The notes under the pieces were generated by a model, which worked only from the letters and a program-made list of their open reading frames with translations, did not search any database and had not been told where the DNA came from. From Malachius bipustulatus (lineage: Eukaryota > Arthropoda > Insecta > Coleoptera > Melyridae), in contig OU342639.1 in the NCBI GenBank assembly GCA_910589415.1, forward strand, positions 7,386,268 through 7,450,267: DNA of 64,000 nucleotides, in the 5' to 3' direction. The position numbers were made by a program, and so were the translations under genes. This document shows, piece by piece, positions 1-10,834 of this stretch (the first letter of the stretch is position 1; each line of letters begins with the position of its first letter).

Positions 1-560
1 AAGTGCCATTATCTCAAAAAGAAATAATTTTTACTAAGATTATGTTTTGATTTTCTGGTCAGTCATCAGTTGGCCTATCAGTCCTTCAAGAGACGACGTT
101 GGGTTTGCATAAGCCGGTACCTAAATGCTATTTGACATTTCAAACATTTTCAAAGCCTACTATAGATCCCATGAGGTTTTCAATTCATCCTAACTACAAA
201 AAACAAGGAAACCAAAAATCACATTCAGAAAATAAATTTCAAATTTTTTAAATTCTTTTTTTCGAAAAAAAAGGTATTGTCTTCCACCCAATGACATAAG
301 AATGAAGTGATTTTGTTCATATTTTTTTGCTGTCTTTTTATAACGTTCAAAAAAATTATCCATTTTTAGAAAAAAAAAAGAAAATTTTCCTTACTGGTTT
401 TCAATATGATGTAGGCTTCCTTCATTTTTCGAACCTAATGACATGAAAAACAATGAACAAAAAACAAGTAGGCCATAAGAAAAACAAAAGTTTTTCAAAA
501 CTAAAAAAAAAACCTGGAATCTGGTCCACTCTAATTTTTTTTTAATGTCAAATGGAAGAC
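1..560. repeat. Dispersed repeat fragment
   Basis: No gene is visible. Bases about 100-190 (a stretch with 'gcataagccg' followed by 'cattttcaaagcc' and 'tagatccc') resemble 22460-22550, and bases about 420-490 read on the opposite strand resemble 22555-22610. The block is therefore probably a rearranged, decayed copy of the element annotated at 21972-23125. It is cut by the window edge, so its left limit is unknown. Confidence 0.35.
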
Positions 561-1530
561 TTTTGACGAAAAACCTAGAAAATATTATTGCTAAATGAGC
601 AAAATGATCAATGTCGATTTTTCTGTTTTTCAGCTTATCTCGCCAACTACTGAGAAAAACTTTTTGCTTCGAAGAAACTTTAATCCTCCAAGAATTACTT
701 CGAACTTTTGGACACGATTTGGTAATTGGTCTGCATTTCTTTGAAGAGAGTACAAAACTAGAGATCTTGAAGAATATTCTGTCATTGTTCTATCAAAATG
801 TTGTGATCATGGTCTGCAGAAATAAGTGGTTCCAATAAGACGATGCCACAGTACACAACACATCTAGAGCAGCAGTTGTACTGAAATTTTGCGTGACTTC
901 ACGTGTAATTTCTCGGTTTTATAGAAAATCGTAAAGAAAAAAATTCGAAACCTTCAGATCGTGCTGCAGCTGAAATGCTAACTTTCCTGGATCAATAGGT
1001 AAGTACAGGATCTAACGCCGGAAGTCTTGAATAATGTTATGAAAAATTCTGTATAATGAGGTCAATCGTGCATTGCAGTTAGAAGACGTCATTCACCGAT
1101 ATTATATTTGAATTATTTTTATCTAACACTGAATACCTAAGCAGTATATGAAGCGCTTAATTTTTTACGATTGCCTAGATTAGTGCATATCTGATACAGT
1201 GCATGTATCAGAATAGCTGTTCCGTAATTTATGCCAGTTTATGTGTGAAAAAATCAGACGTATTTTTTTTATCCTATATCGCAACGGCTATTTTAAAACA
1301 CATTTAACGATATAAATATATTATGCTGAGTTAAAGAACCAGCAATATTCATCAAGAGTGTTAAATGATTTGTCATTGTTACAATTTATTTCTCAGGAAA
1401 CCGCAGAGGAAAAAGTCACCGGGGGACAGACCTGGTGAGCGTGCTGGCCAGTTTAGGGTGCCACTTCGACATCCAATTGTCGGAAAACGTGAAGTCTAGA
1501 AACTCACATAAACCTACAATAATTACGCTA
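561..1530. other. No recognisable feature
   Basis: AT-rich sequence with only short open frames (one of 75 codons at 611-838) that resemble no family I know. I see no splice-flanked coding block, hairpin or terminal repeat. Confidence 0.5.
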
Positions 1531-1532
1531 TA

Positions 1533-2716
1533 CACCGTGTTTTATATTAAGTCGGCACTATTGCTAACTTCGTTATTATTTGAGCTAGAAAGTCGGTTAA
1601 ATTAGCAAACTAGTAGTATTTTTTCTCCTGAATAAAATGGCGAAAACAGAAAAACAATTGAACATCGCGTTTTCGAGATATTAAAAAAAATGTAATTTTT
1701 TTAATGGAACACCCTATGTATTTTTGGATGGATCGGTTGCAAATTTTTTTTAAAGGAAAAAGTCTTTATGCACTATGATCCTAAAATAATAAATTCATTG
1801 ATTATTTATTATTTTACTGCTCCTAAAGTAGGCTGCGATAATTAATGTAATTTAGTGTACCTACCTACGTTATGTAAGGTAAAAAAATATGTCGGCCTCA
1901 ATAATGCATTTTTCAATAAAAAAATACACAAAAAAAGGAGTTGTTATATTGAAAAGGATTTAATTTTAAATAAACAAATAACAGAACTTGTCCGTGTTTT
2001 AAATTAAGTCGGCACTATTGCTAACTTCGTTATTATTTGAGCTAGAAAGTCGGTTAAATTAGTAAACTATTAGTATTTTTTCTCCTGAATAAAACGATGA
2101 AAACAGGAAAACAATTGAACATTGCGTTTTTGAGATATTTGAAAAAATTAACATTTTTTATGGAACATCCTGTATATTTTTAGATGGATCGGTTGCAAAT
2201 TTTTTTTAAGGAAAAAATCTCTATGCACTATGATCCTAAAATAATAAAATTTTACACACAAACAAGTTCTGTTATTTGTTTATGTAAAATTAAATCCTTT
2301 TCAAGGTAACAACTCTCATTTTTAGTGTATTTTTTTATTGAAAAATACACTATTGAGGACGACATAATTTTTTTACCTTACATTACGTAGGTACACTAAA
2401 TTACAACAATTGTCGCAGCCTACTTTGGGAGTAATAAAATAATGAATAATTAATGAATTTATTATTTTAGGATCATAGTGCATAAAGACTTTTTCCTTTA
2501 AAAACAATTTGCAACCAATCCATCTAAAAATATACAGTGTTCCATTAAAAAAATTACATTTTTTTGAATATCTCGAAAACGCGATGTTCAATTGTTTTTC
2601 TGCTTTCGCCATTTTATTCAGGAGAAAAAATACTACTAGTTTGCTAATTTAACCGACTTTCTAGGTTAAATAATAACGAAGTTAGCAATAGTGCCGACTT
2701 AATATAAAACACGGTG
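1533..2716. mobile_element. Tripartite foldback MITE with TA target duplication
   Basis: The left arm (1533-1990) reappears inverted as the right arm (2262-2716). Both ends read CACCGTGTTTTATATTAAGT inward and are flanked by TA. A third, partial copy (1991-2250) sits between them in the same orientation as the left arm, so the element is arm, partial direct copy, inverted arm. There is no transposase; short open frames on either strand are by-products of the repeat. The TA flanks suggest mobilisation by a Tc1/mariner-type enzyme supplied in trans, which is inference. Confidence 0.8.
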
Positions 2717-2718
2717 TA

Positions 2719-4130
2719 TTGTGGACATTCATCAAGGTGTACGTACACATCTGGGTGATATCAAATTCCTTCCATATGGTTTAAGTTTGCCAGCGCTGAC
2801 CCAATTTCTTCTTGAATTTTCCGAAGATATAGCTCTCCAAGCAGCGTACTTTATTTTTTCGTTGAAAATTTCGAAAAAAGCGACGTTTTTTTAAGAAATA
2901 AGTCGATTTTTGATTACGTTTAAAATTATAAACCATCTGAAATTAGAGATTTTAAGTTTTCAAAATGCTCTTAATTGTAGATCAATTCCAAAAAACACCC
3001 CGTTCAAGTTTAATTTTTTTCTTTTAGTGCGACAAATGTACAGTTTACTTCCACGGTTTGTACCAAATCTTGTTTCGTTTTCGTCACTGGTTACTGAACT
3101 GAGTGGAAAATAAGAGTTGACTTTTAAGAAATATTTTCTCAAAATATAAATGTCTCGAAAACCATTAATTATTGTTTGCATAGTTCAATAACTAGCTAAA
3201 ATAATGTCCATATTAAAACTTATGGATGAAAGCTAACAAGTAGTGGCTGTTCTGTGAATTAAACATAACTCATATGTCGTTAAATATGTTGTAGTATTTT
3301 CTTCTAAGCGACTCTGAAACCTAACCATTATTTTGTGAATTATTTTTTACCTCTTGTGTTCGTGATATCAAAAAAATATAGCTTATAGCTCTCCAAATCT
3401 CAGATCGTGTGGAGAATATTATTATTGAAAGGTATCTGAGGAAATTCCGGAAACTAGTGATAGATATATATAAATGACCGAAAAGAGAAAATGGATATTG
3501 TTCCTCAGGAAGAGTATAGCGTCAGGAATGAAAGAAAAAAGGGCAAAGATTGTTCTTAAATGAAGGGGACATCGTAAGTCACTCTAGTTGGATTATTTTA
3601 ATTTGATGAAAAGTAACAACTTAAGCCTTTTGAATTATTTGGCAATATACCATTTTGCAACGCAACAAAACCGGGAGTTTTACGGAGGGAACATAATCCA
3701 GGATCCGGGCGGAGGCGGCGGTGTAAGAGCCAGCCAGAGCCATGCTGGAGAGCCGGAGACTAAGTTGATGCAGCTGTAAATTAAAGCAGAACAACGGTGT
3801 CGAGCAACGGCCGCTAACAGACAGGGAGGAGCTGCTCGCAATACGTTATTTTCAGCGATTATTGTGGTTTTTACAGGGGGAAATTTACCGCCCTCGGCAT
3901 TTCAACATATATACCGCTGAAGGTAGATATGTTGCACTTCTCCTTTGCTCACTCCCACTAAATATTTTAATTGCGCTTCGGTTCGTCTTTGTAAAAAAAC
4001 TAACCTAATTTACTATTTTATGACTCAATTAACTAGAGAACGTAGGTACCTAATCCGACTGCAGGAAAACTTTTCTTTGCGTTTTCTGTATTGCGTGGTA
4101 CGGTTGCCTTGTCTTGTACTATTTCCTAAT
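2719..4130. other. No recognisable gene; small GC-richer island
   Basis: Mostly AT-rich unique sequence. Bases 3700-3850 are clearly more GC-rich than their surroundings (a GGAGGCGGCGG run and several GAGCC/GCTGG words) and could be a short untranslated host exon, but I find no convincing coding frame with splice sites. A small hairpin lies at about 3908-3936 (ACATATATACC ... GGTAGATATGT). Confidence 0.3.
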
Positions 4131-4133
4131 ATA

Positions 4134-4269
4134 CAGGGTTATTCCAAAAATGTGCGAAAAATTTTAGGGTGATTCCTTGGCTCATTCTAAGGTATAAAAA
4201 TTCCTATTATTAGGGTGGTTTCTCAAATGCATCATTTAGAACTTTTCGAACATACTTTGAATAACTCTG
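4134..4269. mobile_element. Small MITE, 136 bp, CAGGGT/CAGAGT ends
   Basis: Left end CAGGGTTATTCCAAAAATG and right end, read inward, CAGAGTTATTCAAAGTATG are imperfect inverted repeats of about 35 bp or more, each flanked by TA. The interior is non-coding. It belongs to the group of TA-duplicating elements that recur through the window. Confidence 0.65.
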
Positions 4270-6832
4270 TACAGGTAGGTACGTATACCTATACTTATGA
4301 GCTCACACCACAACATGTGATAACAGAAAAACGAACCAAGATACGATTACATTTTGGTCATTCCCACTTTTATTCAGGTTTCACATGAAGTATCCCTGTT
4401 TTATTCAAATATAAGGCGAAACTTCCAGTAAGATTTTTTAAGTAACTATATAGACTAGTCCAGCGGTCGCTAACCTCATCCGAAATAGTAAACTCGACAG
4501 GCTAATGGCCAGAAATCCCCAAATTCCAATAGTTTACAGTGTGAATGGTCTAGGTTCTTGCAAGGTGCATCTTCTGGGCTGTATTTTTATTATCGATGTG
4601 CAAGGCAGCCTACGCAGAATATCCTGTACAACCTACTTATATGGTCACCAGCGAGAACTGGAGGACTTTAAGGCATATTATAATTATTATATATATATGG
4701 GAGGTAAGCTCGTTTGAACCTTACAAATTACCAACCCAGACGGGATTTGCTCTGAACTATTAAAGCAGAGGCGAATAACGATTGCGCGTCGAAATTCTAT
4801 AAACAATGCATCTTGCCATCTTGCGAACTTTGTCATGTGTCTCTGACCTGGAAAAAATAAAACAAGTATTTATCCTGAAGCAAGGACTTGACCACTACAA
4901 TGAAAAATTTGTCGCCAGAGAACTGCTAAAGCTAACTGCCTGCAACCTATTTTGGCTTTTTTTTTGTCCTGATGCGCTTACCTGGTCGAAGTACTGATCG
5001 CCCCCGACTTTGCTTGAATCTATTTGCAGGGAATCAGATTTGTACTTAAAACTTGAAAGGTTTTCAATACATTCATGACTTTTGCCTGCGGAATCAAATG
5101 CAGTGCTGTTAACAAAATATGGAAGGAGACTGCTTCTAATTTTCATTTTAAATTTTGGCGCTAAGTCTATTATCAGATTAATTATTTATATTATATACAT
5201 TAATTAGTAAATAAGTTTAAGGACGAGTAATACTTAGGCCGTAGAACTATGGTCGTTCTTCGGTAAGCTTCTAATATGTAAAGAAGGCTTTACTGGAACA
5301 TCGTAACTAAACGTAACTGGATTGAACGGAAGGTATTGGAATTGAAATCTATCAAGGAATATAACGGCTAAAGTTTAATGTTTCCTAAGTCATAGAAAAT
5401 GCATCTTATGCCATCTTTCGAAAGAAAATGTAAATCAAATAGCTATTTTTGCATTTAAACGGCGCTTTCGAAGTTACATTCATCTTACCTCAATTCTTGA
5501 ACGGTAAAAGCAATTCTGATGTTGCGATCATTTTTAGTTTACAGAACTATCAATCAATCTCATTATTATTACCAGTGAACTCCCAAAAGAATAGAAAGCC
5601 TACTTTCTCAATCACATGAAAAAAGGAAAGAGTGGGTCTTTTGAAGTCTATAAATTCTGCAAAGCTAATACATATACAATGAGTGCCTCAAAACAAGCAG
5701 CGTACGTCTATGAATAATTTATTGCACTGTTATTTGTTGATTACCGTCATTTAAAATAAATTTCAATAAATTATGTCGAATGTTGAAAACAAAATTTAAC
5801 TGGTGTTTTTAATAAGCGTCAACTTCTAACAGCATAAGCTCCCGAACAAATTTTTCCCACGCGTCGACTTTAAAAATTTCCCCTGGGAAGGGGGTAGTAA
5901 TTCAGCTATACATAAGAGTATGTAAGTTTACATGCAAAAACATACAAGAACACAAACTCTGTATGTGGAATATTTCACACACTCACACATATACCCGGAA
6001 CCTCCCTCATGTCGTATGCTGAGTTAAATAATGACTGAGAAGATTTATAAATATAATTCTCTTATAGTCCTATTAACATTTAAAGTTGTTTCAATTATAG
6101 CATGCAGAGAGGTATTTTTTTGTAAAACTAGAAATTAGCGAGCCATGAAAGGAGCGTAATGTGTCCAATAATATTCCGTCGGTGTACTTTAAAAAAGGAC
6201 TAGATAAACTGATTTATCGTAAATAAACTATTATATTCAGCAGAAAACAATCTTTGAATAAAAAAATTTATTGAAAAAATACTTGTGGTGGTTGTTTCTG
6301 GCAAAATTTGTTGCACCACTTCCTGCTGATTGTCCTCGGTTTATACGCAAGAGAGATCTGTCAACAATCTTGGAAAATAGACCAAAGACGACATATTGCA
6401 AAACAATATACCATTCATTGATGCCGCGCCGTGCGTTAGAGGTATCAACTGTAGACACGTGTTTCGTCCTACTTGAGACTCATCAGTATAAATCCATATA
6501 AATCCATCCACTATAAGTCTGCGTGCGGTTGAACATCGCTCCTGCTTTTGTCGTTAATATCTTCATTCTCTAACAAGTGATAATCGACTGTTTGATACCA
6601 ATAGATTCGTCTAGCCCTCATACATCCATTGATGAGAGTAGTTTCGATCTACCTATTGTTAGTGACACATAGTCTTTGGAAATCTCGATAATTGGGTCAA
6701 TAATTTCAACGCACATATCTTATCGGGAGTTTTTTCATCATTGTGATACTGGTCGAGGTGATTTCGAGGCAATAATAATAATAAATAATCGAAGTGCTGG
6801 AATATATACCTACCTACCTAAATAATAAAATC
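4270..6832. other. No recognisable gene; last part may be retroelement 5' UTR
   Basis: Short open frames only (the longest, 83 codons at 4895-5146 on the minus strand, resembles nothing I know). The last ~250 bases before 6833 may be the 5' untranslated region of the following retrotransposon, but no boundary or target duplication is evident. Confidence 0.4.
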
Positions 6833-7634
6833 ATGAATTCTTGTCGGAATTGTAGCGGTGATATAAAGTCAAGTAAAAGCACTGTATAGTGTGATGCATG
6901 CCAAGGACCGTTACACTCGTCCTGCGTCGGTCTTTCCGAAACGGACATAAGAGTCACCAGGGCCAAATCTAAGGCCTTCAAGATCGTATGCAGCACCTGT
7001 GCAGGTAACATGAGTTCTTTTAAGGACCTTAAATCTTTTGTCGATCTGCTGAGGGGTGAGTTCTCCGTGGCATTGGAAGAGATTCGAAATGACTTCAGTA
7101 CTGAAGTCAAAAACTTGAGAGCTCTGATATCTCAACAGCAGCAACAACAGCCATCCACAACAGATTCATTAGAAGATGTGATGCAGGAAGTTGTAGATAG
7201 GCAGAGAAGATCCAAGAACATCATTATTTTCAACTTACCTGCACAAACTTCATCGGAAACGAGAGACCAGAGCTATCACTAATAAGGATTCTACTGCAGT
7301 GGGGGAGATTTTATGTGCTATTAACTCTGATGCTGATAAGTCCAGTTTACAGGTTCGTAGACTCGGACGATTTGAAAGTAGAACAGATCGACCACGTCCA
7401 TTGAAGGTCTCTTTGACTCATGAGTCTGAGGTTGTTGATGTCGTTCGGAAGGCAAAGGTTTTGAAAAATAGCACCCGATGCAAAGACGTGTCAATAAGTT
7501 TTGACAGAACTCCAAGACAACTGCAAGCCTATAAGCATCTGAGAGAGGAGATGAAACTGAGGTGTGAGCAGAGAGAAAATAATCTAAAATTGCGCTATGT
7601 CAATGGCTCGCCGAAAATTGTCACTTTAAACTGA
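6833..7634 (+). pseudogene. ORF1 of non-LTR element 1, broken
   Basis: This would encode the RNA-binding ORF1 protein that coats the element RNA. From the ATG at 6833 there is a Cys-rich finger (CRNC, CDAC, HSSC, CSTC), then a helical, charged stretch ending in a glutamine run (CAGCAGCAACAACAG near 7137), then an RRM-like part beginning RSKNIIIFNLPAQ. Two breaks are visible: an in-frame TAG at 6887-6889 inside the finger, and a frameshift near 7262-7285, after which the frame resumes at KDSTAVGEILCAINSD and runs to a TGA at 7632. The layout matches the intact ORF1 at 13721-14578. The finger is PHD-like, as in many CR1-type ORF1 proteins (family knowledge). Confidence 0.8.
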
Positions 7635-7682
7635 ATCCTCCCAATTACCGGAATCCGATAACATCACCTGGACCACTGAAGT

Positions 7683-10534
7683 CTATATTACCAGAATGTT
7701 CGTGGACTTTGATCAAAAATTCCCTTATTTTACAATGGTGTGTGTTCCTCAAACTATGATGTCATCGCACTGACTGAAACATGGTTAAGCGAGGACATTG
7801 CTGATGGTGAGATGTTTGGTGAGGACTTTTTAGTTTACCGCAGGGATAGAGACACGCATGCTACAGGTCTCACGAAGAGCGGAGGTGTATTAATAGCTTT
7901 ACGAAAAAAAATTTTAACCAAGGAAATTAATCTAAGATCGTTAACTGAAGCTTTGCCTTTTATTGACATAGTTGGCGTAAAATTATACGTAACTTCGTGC
8001 CTAAATATATGCTTATTTGCTGTATATATATACCGCCAGCTGTGTCTGCCGAGCTGCCGAGGACTATGAGTTATTTTTCAGTTTATTTAATCAGCTGGAC
8101 AATATACAGGGTAATAATATTTTATTTTAGGAGACTTTAACGCGCCTTGTTTTTGTACCGATGTAAACTCTAGAATTAGCTTGTCTCTTAGTAACTTTGA
8201 AAGGTTTAACAATTTCGCACAATCTAACGCCATACCTAACAAATACAATTCAATCCTCGACTTGGTATTTTCCAATCTAACCAAATGCGTGGTTGTCAGA
8301 TCTGACACCGCTCTTGTCCCTGAGGATGGTTACCACCCGGCAATCGACATCTCCTTTCAGCTATGTAGTGAATCATTTAGTAATTTTAGACTGAATACTG
8401 GTACTCGACAGTTCAACTTCAGGAGAGCCAACTATGTTCTCTTATATAACCTACTGCTTAACACTGACTGGAGCATTCTGAATTCTTTTGATAATGTTGA
8501 TGAGGCCTGTTCCAAGTTCTATGATATTATTTATAAATTATTTGAACAGTCTGTACCAAAATTTTCACAAACCCGTATCACTAAACGAATTTATCCTTGC
8601 TGGTTCACACCTGAAATTGTACAACACCTGAGATCTAAATTCTATTATCATCGGAAGTATAAATCGACTGGGGTTATTCATTATCAAACCAGATTCAGAC
8701 ATTTTCGCACTGTCTCCAACCAACTCATATCGGCCGCTTACAGAAACTATCTGGATAACATTCAAACCTCACTGACCAGAGAACCTAAAAACTTCTGGTC
8801 GTTTATTCGAAGCAGGAGGGGTCAAACGCGAATACCTGGAGTTATGATGCATAACGGTCATGAGCTTTCGGCTCCCGAACTGATTTTAAATGCTTTCAGC
8901 GAATTCTTCAATGGAGTCTATACCGCATCTAAACCAAACCCTCTTCTTGGTGATCTGGAAACCCAATGTGACTTGCCTCTTTTCATTGCATCTATTTCAG
9001 AGGACGAAGTAATGTCTGGCTTGAGGCAGGTGAAAGACTCATTTACCGCCGGACCTGATGGTATACCGAGCTTTGTTGTTAAAGACTGTGCCGGTGTCTT
9101 CATGGAGCCTCTCTAATATCCTGTTCAATCTTATAGTTAAGACTCAAGTTTTTCCCACACTATGGAAGCGGGCATGGATAACTCCCATCCTAAAAAAGGG
9201 AGACGCAGATGATAGATGATGTTACCAACTATCGACCCATTTCACTTCTGTGCAATTTTTCAAAGTGCTTTGAATGCATCATATATAACCGCATTTACAA
9301 CCATGTAAAGAGTTTTATTTCGTCATCACAGCACGGATTCGTCACAATGCGATCGACTGTAACCAACTTGGCCACTTTCTGCCAGTTTACTTCCGAGGTA
9401 ATCGATATCAAAGGTCAAATAGACGTGATCTATACTGACTTCCAGAAGGCATTTGATCGAGTAGATCATTATGTCCTGCTGGAAAAACTAAAGCTCTATG
9501 GATTCGCTCCATCTCTTGTTTCGCTACTTACATCATATCTTCTTGAAAGGAGACAGTGTGTTAGGTATCGGAATTTCACGTCCTCTACATTTATTCCCAC
9601 CTCAGGAGTGCCTCAGGGCTCAAATTTGGGTTCCCTTCTGTTTCTGCTGTTGATTAATGATCTTCCACCTTTACTCAGCTGCAACGCCTTGATGTACGCT
9701 GACGATATTAAAATGTATGCAAGCATTAATTCTATAAACGATTGTCTGGTTCTGCAACAGAATGTCGATGCTCTTGTTTCGTGGTGTGGGAAACATCGAC
9801 TACTACTAAATATATCCAAGTGCAGCGTCATGTCTTTCTCCAAGAAGCAGAACAAGATAGTCTTTGACTATTCCATTGATAACTGCATCTTAAATAGACT
9901 TATCACAACTAGAGACTTAGGCGTGCTGTTTGACGACCAACTTACGTTTGCAAGTCATATCTCCGATATAGTCTCAAAGGCTCATAAACTCTACGGTTTC
10001 ATTTACCGTAATTGTAGGAGCTTTAAAAACATCAATGCACTAACCTGTTTATTTTATAGTTTAATAAGATCGAGACTTGAGTACGCTTGCATGATTTGGT
10101 TTCCCATTAATAAACAACATATCACCAACTTGGAGTCTGTTCAGAGGAAGTTCTTGAAATTTTTATTCCTTGTCGAACGTGGTGCTTATCCTGAGAGAGG
10201 TTTTGATCATGGTGCCCTTCTGAGAATGTTTGACTTCATTTCTCTTGAGACAAGACGTGTCATTGCAGTTGTTCGTTTTCTATATGGCATGCTTAACCAT
10301 GGCGTGGATTGTGCGTTTCTGTTGGGCCGAATATACTTTTTAGTTCCTCGTCATAACGCTAGGCAGCACACTTTATTGTACTCTCCGTCGTTCAGGACTA
10401 ATGTGATGAAGCGATCCCCAATTAATATCATGTGTTATTATTTTAATATTACTTCGGAACGATGTGATGTGCATTTTGACTGTCATCACGGTATCTTGAA
10501 CACAGCACTGGACTGTTTTACCTATGATATTTAG
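7683..10534 (+). pseudogene. ORF2 (endonuclease-reverse transcriptase) of non-LTR element 1, broken
   Basis: This encoded the enzyme that nicks the target and copies element RNA at the nick. The APE-type endonuclease is recognisable from YYQNVRGL (about 7686), TETWL, GGVLIA, GDFNAP (about 8130) and DGYHPAID (about 8326). The reverse transcriptase shows AGPDGIP, NYRPISLL (9227), QHGFV, IYTDFQKAFD, SGVPQGSNLGSLLF and the catalytic YADD (about 9697). A TGA interrupts the start (about 7710), frames shift near 8040-8140 and again near 9110-9220; the last 441 codons (9209-10534) stay open. It ends like the element at 35-38 kb, with RTNVMKRSPINIMC near the C terminus. The frame at 7683-8069 is the same as that of the ORF1 end at 7634, with stops between. 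Confidence 0.88.
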
Positions 10535-10685
10535 ATGTGTATTATTGTGTGGGTGTTATGATTTCATTTGTAGTTATTATTGTTATAATACACTTGTTAT
10601 GTACACTTGATGTATTTTATGGTGTAATTTCTATTTTTTTCCATCTATTTCCTGTAATTGGGTGCTTGCACCTGTTGGAAATAAA

Positions 10686-10686
<1 letters not shown>

Positions 10687-10733
<47 letters not shown>

Positions 10734-10740
10734 TTTATTC
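10687..10740. repeat. Head-to-head retrotransposon tails: (ATT)n then (ATTT)n
   Basis: About ten ATT units (10687-10718) form the 3' tail of the plus-strand element. They run straight into ATTT units (10718-10739), which on the minus strand are the tail (AAAT)n of the next element. The two 3' ends therefore meet tail to tail with no DNA between them. Confidence 0.85.
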
Positions 10741-10834
10741 AAGCCAACAGGGTAAAACCCCATACAAAAATAATAAACTATTATACATATTAGAAAGATA
10801 GCAAATGTACAAATATTACAACCTCATGAATTAC

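Larger units (their letters stand above)
6833..10718 (+). mobile_element. Non-LTR retrotransposon 1 (CR1/Jockey group), decayed
   Basis: The order is ORF1 (zinc finger, coiled coil, RRM-like), ORF2 (APE-type endonuclease plus reverse transcriptase), a short 3' UTR and an (ATT)n tail. Both frames carry stops and shifts, so this copy is dead. The 3' end, CCTGTTGGAAATAAACATT then ATT units, closely resembles that of the element at 35.3-38.0 kb (CCTGCTGGAATCAAATATATT then ATT), and their proteins are also close, so the two are one family. The 5' end is not defined. The tail adjoins the inverted 3' end of a second retrotransposon. Confidence 0.9.

Noticed and set aside
2373..2612. 79-codon minus-strand frame
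   Set aside because: It lies in the right arm of the foldback element and is a chance frame in repeat sequence.
3588..3779. 63-codon frame crossing the GC-rich island
   Set aside because: Gly/Ala-rich ending comes from the GC-rich run; no splice sites or homologue recognised.
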